DNA from: an uncultured Oscillospiraceae bacterium
Lineage (GTDB): Bacteria; Bacillota; Clostridia; Oscillospirales; Oscillospiraceae
NCBI GenBank assembly: GCA_944385305.1
Contig: CALWWS010000039.1
Location: 1 to 9,481 of the forward strand
Reading direction: 5' to 3'
DNA: 9,481 nt
Both the position numbers and the translations under genes were made by a program. Positions 6,492-9,481 of the stretch are shown here, piece after piece (the stretch's first letter is position 1; each line of letters opens with the position of its first letter). The notes under the pieces are model-generated. The model was not told the DNA's origin. It did no database searches and worked only from the letters and a program-made list of their open reading frames with translations.

Positions 6492-6989
6492 ATGCGCTGT
6501 GTGAAATGCGGAGCCGAGCTGCCCGACGGGGCGGCCTTCTGTCCCACCTGCGGGGCCGCCCAGCGGCAGGCCCAGCCCGACCCCTGGGAGCAGCCCCGTC
6601 ATACCCCCGACCCCTGGGAACGCTCCAACCGGCCCGCCGACCCCTGGGAGAGCCCGAACCGGGAGGCCCCCGGCCCCCAGGCAGGCCCCGGCCCTCAGGC
6701 AGACCCCGGCCCCTCCGGCGGCGGCACGCCCCCGCCCCCTCCGCCGCCCGTCTCCCCGCCCCGCACCAACACCCAGTGCATTGTGGGCCTGGTGCTCTCC
6801 TGCGTGGCCCTGTTCATCAACTTCTTCGGCCTCATCGGCCTGGTGGGCCTGGTGGTGTCCATCTCCGGGCTGCGCCAGTGCGGCCAGCGGGGGGAGGGGG
6901 GCAAGGTGCTGGCCATCATCGGCATCGTCCTGGGGGGCGTGTCGGTGTGCTTCGGCATGTTCACCCTGGTTCTCCTGGCCCTTATCTGA
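6492..6989 (+). CDS. Zinc-ribbon, proline-rich, two-helix membrane protein (DUF4190-like C-terminus)
   Basis: A 165-residue protein of unknown function. Residues 1-21 are a zinc ribbon with C3, C6, C17 and C20 (CxxC-N10-CxxC). Residues 30-59 are three exact-length decapeptide repeats, each starting DPWE (30, 40, 50); then come GPQAGP/GPQADP hexapeptides (61-72) and a run of seven prolines (80-86). Two membrane helices follow (about 96-127 and 139-165), joined by SGLRQCGQRGEGGK; this hairpin resembles the DUF4190 family, in which small Gly-rich helices precede a GxxLAIIGIxLG segment. The ribosome site GAGAGAGG is about 9 bases before the ATG. It starts 36 bases after the secreted-protein gene with no terminator between, so it is probably cotranscribed. 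The zinc ribbon probably lies in the cytosol; function is unassigned. Confidence 0.8.
   Translation: MRCVKCGAELPDGAAFCPTCGAAQRQAQPDPWEQPRHTPDPWERSNRPADPWESPNREAPGPQAGPGPQADPGPSGGGTPPPPPPPVSPPRTNTQCIVGLVLSCVALFINFFGLIGLVGLVVSISGLRQCGQRGEGGKVLAIIGIVLGGVSVCFGMFTLVLLALI
6579..6668 (+). repeat. Three 30-base coding repeats (DPWE decapeptides)
   Basis: Three in-frame 30-base units at 6579, 6609 and 6639 each begin GACCCCTGGGA and encode DPWE followed by six variable residues ending near Pro/Ala. The core of each unit is conserved at the DNA level and the rest has diverged, as expected for an old tandem duplication kept in frame. Confidence 0.85.
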
Positions 6990-6993
6990 ATGA

Positions 6994-7033
6994 AAAGCCG
7001 CCCCAACCGGCCTGTGCCGGCTGGGGCGGCTTT
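6994..7033. terminator. Bidirectional terminator hairpin between convergent genes
   Basis: An 18-position stem with a single mismatch (6994-7011 against 7016-7033; mismatch A7006-C7021) and a 4-base loop starts 5 bases after the stop of the zinc-ribbon gene. Read on the plus strand it ends in GGCGGCTTT; on the minus strand it ends in GGCGGCTTTT, so it can serve both the plus operon and tmcAL. Confidence 0.8.
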
Positions 7034-7040
7034 GAAACTT

Positions 7041-8249
7041 TCAAAAAAGAGGCGCAGCCTCTTTTTCCACGACCACCGGCCCGTGCAGCCACTCCTCCCC
7101 CCCGGGCCGCACCCGGGGCAGGCACAGGGCGAAGAGGTCGGTGGCCCTGGCCTCCAGCTCCAGCTGCGCCAGTACCGCCCCGCCCAGCGCCCTGGCGTGG
7201 GCGGGCTTGGTGATCACCGGCAGGGCGGCCCTCTCCCGCATCCGGGCGAGCAGCCCTCGCCCCCTCTCATTGACTCCCAGCACCCGCAGGCAGGCGGGGC
7301 GCTCCGGCAGATCCGCCGCCTCCAGCCCCAGAAAGGCCCGCACCGCCAGCCGCCGCAGCCGGGCGTGGGTATAGCGCCTGGTCTTGGCCAGGGCGTAGAA
7401 CTCCTCCAGGCTCACCGCCCGCCGGGCGGCCGCCTCCAGCCGCCGGGGCAGGCCCTCCGCCGCTCCGGCGTCGGGCAGGGCGGCGAAGTCGTCCGCCGTC
7501 ATGCACCGCAGCCGGGCCAGCACCGCCCGCTGGCACCGGGCCATATCGGCCAGATCCTCCCCCAGCGTCTCCAGCGCCCCGGGGAGGAGCAGCCGCCCCG
7601 CCTCCTCCCGCTCCCCCGCCGCCAGCAGGGCGCGGATGTGGGTGGCCGAGGCAAAGCCCCCCTCCTCCCCGCCGTGGTGGCCCGCCCCCCGGCGGGGCAC
7701 CGTCATGGCTCCCAGGGTTGCGCCCAGGGCGGCCACGGCCCGCAGGTACTCCACCCCCAGGCTGTTGTTGGGCTGCCCCAGGCAGTCCGCCGCCGGGCCG
7801 ATAAGGGCGCGGGCGGCCTGCTGCCGGGCGGCGGGGAAGGACAGCCCCGCCCGGAGCAGGGGGGAGAGCGCCCTGGCATAGTCCGGGCTGTCCAGGCAGG
7901 CGGCGGCCCGGGAGAGGGGGGCGAGATCCCCCGCCTCGCTGCCGAAGCTGAGGGTGTCCACCACCCCCGTGGCCGCCAGCAGCTCCACCGCCCCCCGGGC
8001 AAAGCGCTCAGCCGAGGCGGTGGCCCAGGCCACGGGCAGCTCCAGCACCAGGTCGGCGCCCCCCTCCAGGGCCAGGGCGGCTCTCGTCCACTTGTCCGCC
8101 AGGGCGCACCGTCCCCCCTGGGTCCAGTGTCCGCTCATCACGCACACCACAGCCCCCTCCGGCCCCAGGGCCGCCCGGGTGCGCTCCAGGTGCCAGGCGT
8201 GCCCCCGGTGGAAGGGGTTGTACTCGGCCACGACGCCGGCGGTGCTCAT
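7041..8249 (-). CDS. tmcAL: tRNA(Met) cytidine acetate ligase TmcAL (YlbM)
   Basis: Uses ATP and acetate to form acetyl-adenylate and acetylate the wobble cytidine (ac4C34) of elongator tRNA-Met, in the cytosol; this is known for Bacillus subtilis TmcAL. The 402-residue product is close to the usual length of about 400-415. Visible family motifs: VVAEYNPFHRGH (6-17) with the nucleotidylyltransferase HxGH-type signature at H14-H17, MSGHWTQGG (38-46; remembered relatives have MSGNFVQRG, so the Arg is changed here), LSFGSEAGDL, PNNSLGVEYL and ASATHIR. The chosen start is the ATG at 8249: GGAGG at 8258-8262 lies 8 bases upstream. A TTG at 8264 would put the ribosome site inside the gene. It is divergent from ackA and convergent with the zinc-ribbon gene, and ends in a terminator hairpin that overlaps its last codons. 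Confidence 0.95.
   Translation of the reverse strand: MSTAGVVAEYNPFHRGHAWHLERTRAALGPEGAVVCVMSGHWTQGGRCALADKWTRAALALEGGADLVLELPVAWATASAERFARGAVELLAATGVVDTLSFGSEAGDLAPLSRAAACLDSPDYARALSPLLRAGLSFPAARQQAARALIGPAADCLGQPNNSLGVEYLRAVAALGATLGAMTVPRRGAGHHGGEEGGFASATHIRALLAAGEREEAGRLLLPGALETLGEDLADMARCQRAVLARLRCMTADDFAALPDAGAAEGLPRRLEAAARRAVSLEEFYALAKTRRYTHARLRRLAVRAFLGLEAADLPERPACLRVLGVNERGRGLLARMRERAALPVITKPAHARALGGAVLAQLELEARATDLFALCLPRVRPGGEEWLHGPVVVEKEAAPLF
7044..7066. terminator. Second hairpin terminator, inside the 3' end of tmcAL
   Basis: A perfect 10-base-pair stem (AAAAAGAGGC, 7044-7053, with GCCTCTTTTT, 7057-7066) and a 3-base loop. On the minus strand it reads GAGGC-TGC-GCCTC followed by six T, and these bases encode the last tmcAL residues (EAAPLF) up to the TGA at 7041-7043. 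On the plus strand it gives five T and backs up the hairpin at 6994-7033. Confidence 0.75.
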
Positions 8250-8268
8250 GGTGCGTTCCTCCAATCCG

Positions 8269-8288
8269 CGGGGGAAAAAATCCCCCCG
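8269..8288 (-). other. G/C hairpin in the tmcAL leader, function unknown
   Basis: CGGGGG (8269-8274) pairs with CCCCCG (8283-8288) around an A/T-rich 8-base loop, just upstream of the tmcAL ribosome site (8258-8262). Transcription from the suggested -10 at 8289-8294 would start within it, so whether it forms in the mRNA depends on the true start. Confidence 0.3.
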
Positions 8289-8297
8289 ATTCTATCA
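8289..8297 (-). promoter_or_regulatory. Possible extended -10 promoter for tmcAL
   Basis: On the minus strand TAGAAT (8289-8294, 5 of 6 to TATAAT) is preceded by TGA, which forms an extended -10. No good -35 lies at 17-18 bases. It faces away from the ackA promoter at 8307-8335. Confidence 0.4.
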
Positions 8298-8306
8298 AAA
8301 TATGGG

Positions 8307-8335
8307 TTGTCCTCCGGGAGAAAATGGACTAAAAT
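8307..8335 (+). promoter_or_regulatory. Sigma-A promoter for ackA
   Basis: TTGTCC (8307-8312, 4 of 6) and TAAAAT (8330-8335, 5 of 6) are 17 bases apart. A start near 8342 gives an AT-rich leader of about 90 bases before the ribosome site AAGGAG (8414-8419). No known riboswitch fold was recognised in that leader. Confidence 0.55.
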
Positions 8336-8430
8336 AGAGAGCAGTATATGTAAACTGCGGATTCTGTTATTTTACTACGGAAATCCCGGCCCCACAAGCC
8401 ATATTATTTGACGAAGGAGAGATTCACCCC

Positions 8431-9481
8431 ATGAAAGTTCTGGTTATCAACGCCGGCAGCTCCTCCCTGAAGTATCAGCTCATGGACCCCCAGACCCGCG
8501 AGGTGCTGGCCAAGGGTCTGTGCGAGCGCATCGGCATCGACGGCCGCCTGACCCACAAGGTGCCCGCCAAGGACGCCAAGTACGAGTTTGAGATCGCCAT
8601 GCCCACCCACGCCGAGGCCATCCAGTCCGTGCTGGACGCCCTGCTGTCCAAGGAGCACGGAGTCATCTCCAGCATGAGCGAGATCGACGCGGTGGGTCAC
8701 CGTGTGGTGCACGGCGGGGAGAAGTTCGCCTCCTCCGCCCTCATCACCGACGAGGTCATGGCCGCCATTGAGGAGTGCATCCCCCTGGCTCCCCTGCACA
8801 ACCCCGCCAACATTACCGGCATCAAGGCCTGCCAGAAGGTGATGCCCGGCGTGCCCATGGTGGCCGTGTTCGACACCGCCTTCCACCAGACCATGCCCGA
8901 GCAGGCCTACATCTACGCCCTGCCCTACGAGTACTACGAGACCGACAAGGTGCGCCGCTACGGCTTCCACGGCACCTCCCACAAGTACGTGGCCGGCCGG
9001 GCCGCCGACATGCTGGGCAAGCCCATTGAGAGCCTGAAGATCATCACCTGCCACCTGGGCAACGGCTCCTCCGTCACCGCGGTGGACGGGGGCAAGAGCG
9101 TGGACACCTCCATGGGCTTCACCCCCCTGGCCGGCCTGCCCATGGGCACCCGCTCGGGCGATCTGGACGCGGGCATCATGGAGTACCTGATGAACAAGTA
9201 CGGCTACGACATCAAGGAGATGCTCAACATCCTCAACAAGAAGTCCGGCGTGCTGGGCATCTCCGGGGTGTCCTCCGACTTCCGGGATCTGAGCGAGGCC
9301 GCCGAGCAGGCCCACCACCGGGCCGGCCTGGCCGTGGACGCCTTCAACTACGGGGTGAAGAAGCTCATCGGCGCCTATGCCGCCGCCATGGGCGGGGTGG
9401 ACGCCATCGTGTTCACCGCCGGCGTGGGCGAGAACTCCGCCGACCAGCGCCTGGCCATCGCCTCCGGCCTGGAGTTCATGG
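8431..9481 (+). CDS. ackA: Acetate kinase, N-terminal 350 residues (3' end beyond window)
   Basis: Converts acetyl phosphate and ADP to acetate and ATP, the energy-yielding end of anaerobic acetate fermentation, and works in reverse for acetate uptake; cytosolic. Family marks in order: [17 protein letters not shown] (1-17, first phosphate-binding motif), [11 protein letters not shown] (about 89-99), [14 protein letters not shown] (acetate kinase signature), [22 protein letters not shown] (second signature), [26 protein letters not shown] and FTAGVGENS near the edge. About 50 residues are missing to the right of the usual 400. The ATG at 8431 has AAGGAG 11 bases upstream. It lies divergent from tmcAL. 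The partner phosphotransacetylase gene is not in the window. Confidence 0.98.
   Translation, partial: MKVLVINAGSSSLKYQLMDPQTREVLAKGLCERIGIDGRLTHKVPAKDAKYEFEIAMPTHAEAIQSVLDALLSKEHGVISSMSEIDAVGHRVVHGGEKFASSALITDEVMAAIEECIPLAPLHNPANITGIKACQKVMPGVPMVAVFDTAFHQTMPEQAYIYALPYEYYETDKVRRYGFHGTSHKYVAGRAADMLGKPIESLKIITCHLGNGSSVTAVDGGKSVDTSMGFTPLAGLPMGTRSGDLDAGIMEYLMNKYGYDIKEMLNILNKKSGVLGISGVSSDFRDLSEAAEQAHHRAGLAVDAFNYGVKKLIGAYAAAMGGVDAIVFTAGVGENSADQRLAIASGLEFM

Noticed and set aside
4179..6602. Long open frame of 807 codons on the minus strand across three plus-strand genes
   Set aside because: It spans the terminator and the intergenic region, has no recognisable motif and shows the same antisense composition. 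The plus-strand genes have signal peptides, membrane helices and zinc ligands.
6990..8411. Plus-strand open frame of 473 codons opposite tmcAL
   Set aside because: Low-complexity Pro/Gln/Gly/Arg product that starts in a terminator hairpin; the minus-strand tmcAL is certain.
8336..8430. Possible riboswitch in the ackA leader
   Set aside because: The leader is AT-rich and about 90 bases long, but no known riboswitch core or strong terminator/antiterminator pair could be drawn.
8404..9318. Minus-strand open frame of 304 codons opposite ackA
   Set aside because: Composition shadow of the clearly identified acetate kinase gene.
1..9481. CRISPR array, tRNA, rRNA, insertion sequence or phage genes
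   Set aside because: No regularly spaced direct repeats, cloverleaf sequences, rRNA-like tracts, transposase motifs or terminal inverted repeats were found on either strand.

Overview
This is a GC-rich segment in which coding third positions are almost all G or C. Gene content and protein style point to a low-oxygen gut Clostridium relative, most like the Oscillospiraceae (Flavonifractor, Lawsonibacter or Pseudoflavonifractor). The clues are a clostridial radical SAM family, a pyruvyltransferase/F420-hydrogenase-beta fusion, a TmcAL/YlbM protein next to acetate kinase, and strong AGGAGG ribosome sites. The genus is an inference. No rRNA, tRNA, CRISPR array, insertion sequence or phage gene was seen.

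Layout. (1) Minus strand, 1-1596: a two-gene operon read right to left, with a radical SAM protein (622-1596) followed by S-adenosylhomocysteine hydrolase (ahcY, cut by the left edge). They overlap by ATGA. (2) 1597-1810: an AT-rich divergent promoter region with a good plus-strand promoter and two GACA-N12-TGTC inverted repeats. (3) Plus strand, 1811-4129: one large fusion of a polysaccharide pyruvyltransferase domain, a 2[4Fe-4S] ferredoxin domain and an FrhB/FdhB-like domain. (4) Plus strand, 4206-5063: a six-helix rhomboid-like membrane protein without the protease residues, ending in a Cys/His-rich zinc ribbon, followed by a clear terminator. (5) Plus strand, 5154-6989: a secreted, membrane-anchored protein broken by one in-frame TAG codon, then a small zinc-ribbon/proline-rich/two-helix membrane protein. 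(6) 6994-7066: two back-to-back hairpin terminators shared by convergent genes. (7) Minus strand, 7041-8249: tmcAL, the tRNA-Met cytidine acetate ligase. (8) 8250-8430: a compact divergent promoter region. (9) Plus strand, 8431 to the right edge: ackA, acetate kinase.

How they work together. The radical SAM and ahcY genes probably form a SAM-dependent unit, with the hydrolase removing S-adenosylhomocysteine, although the radical SAM substrate is unknown. ackA makes acetate and ATP, the two substrates TmcAL needs to acetylate the tRNA-Met wobble cytidine. The centre of the window (4206-6989) is a run of poorly known envelope proteins, two of which carry zinc ribbons. Most of the window is ordinary chromosome. 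The points most worth a second look are the amber codon in the secreted protein gene, the short radical SAM protein coupled to ahcY, the orphan pyruvyltransferase/FrhB fusion and the rhomboid-like pseudoprotease.
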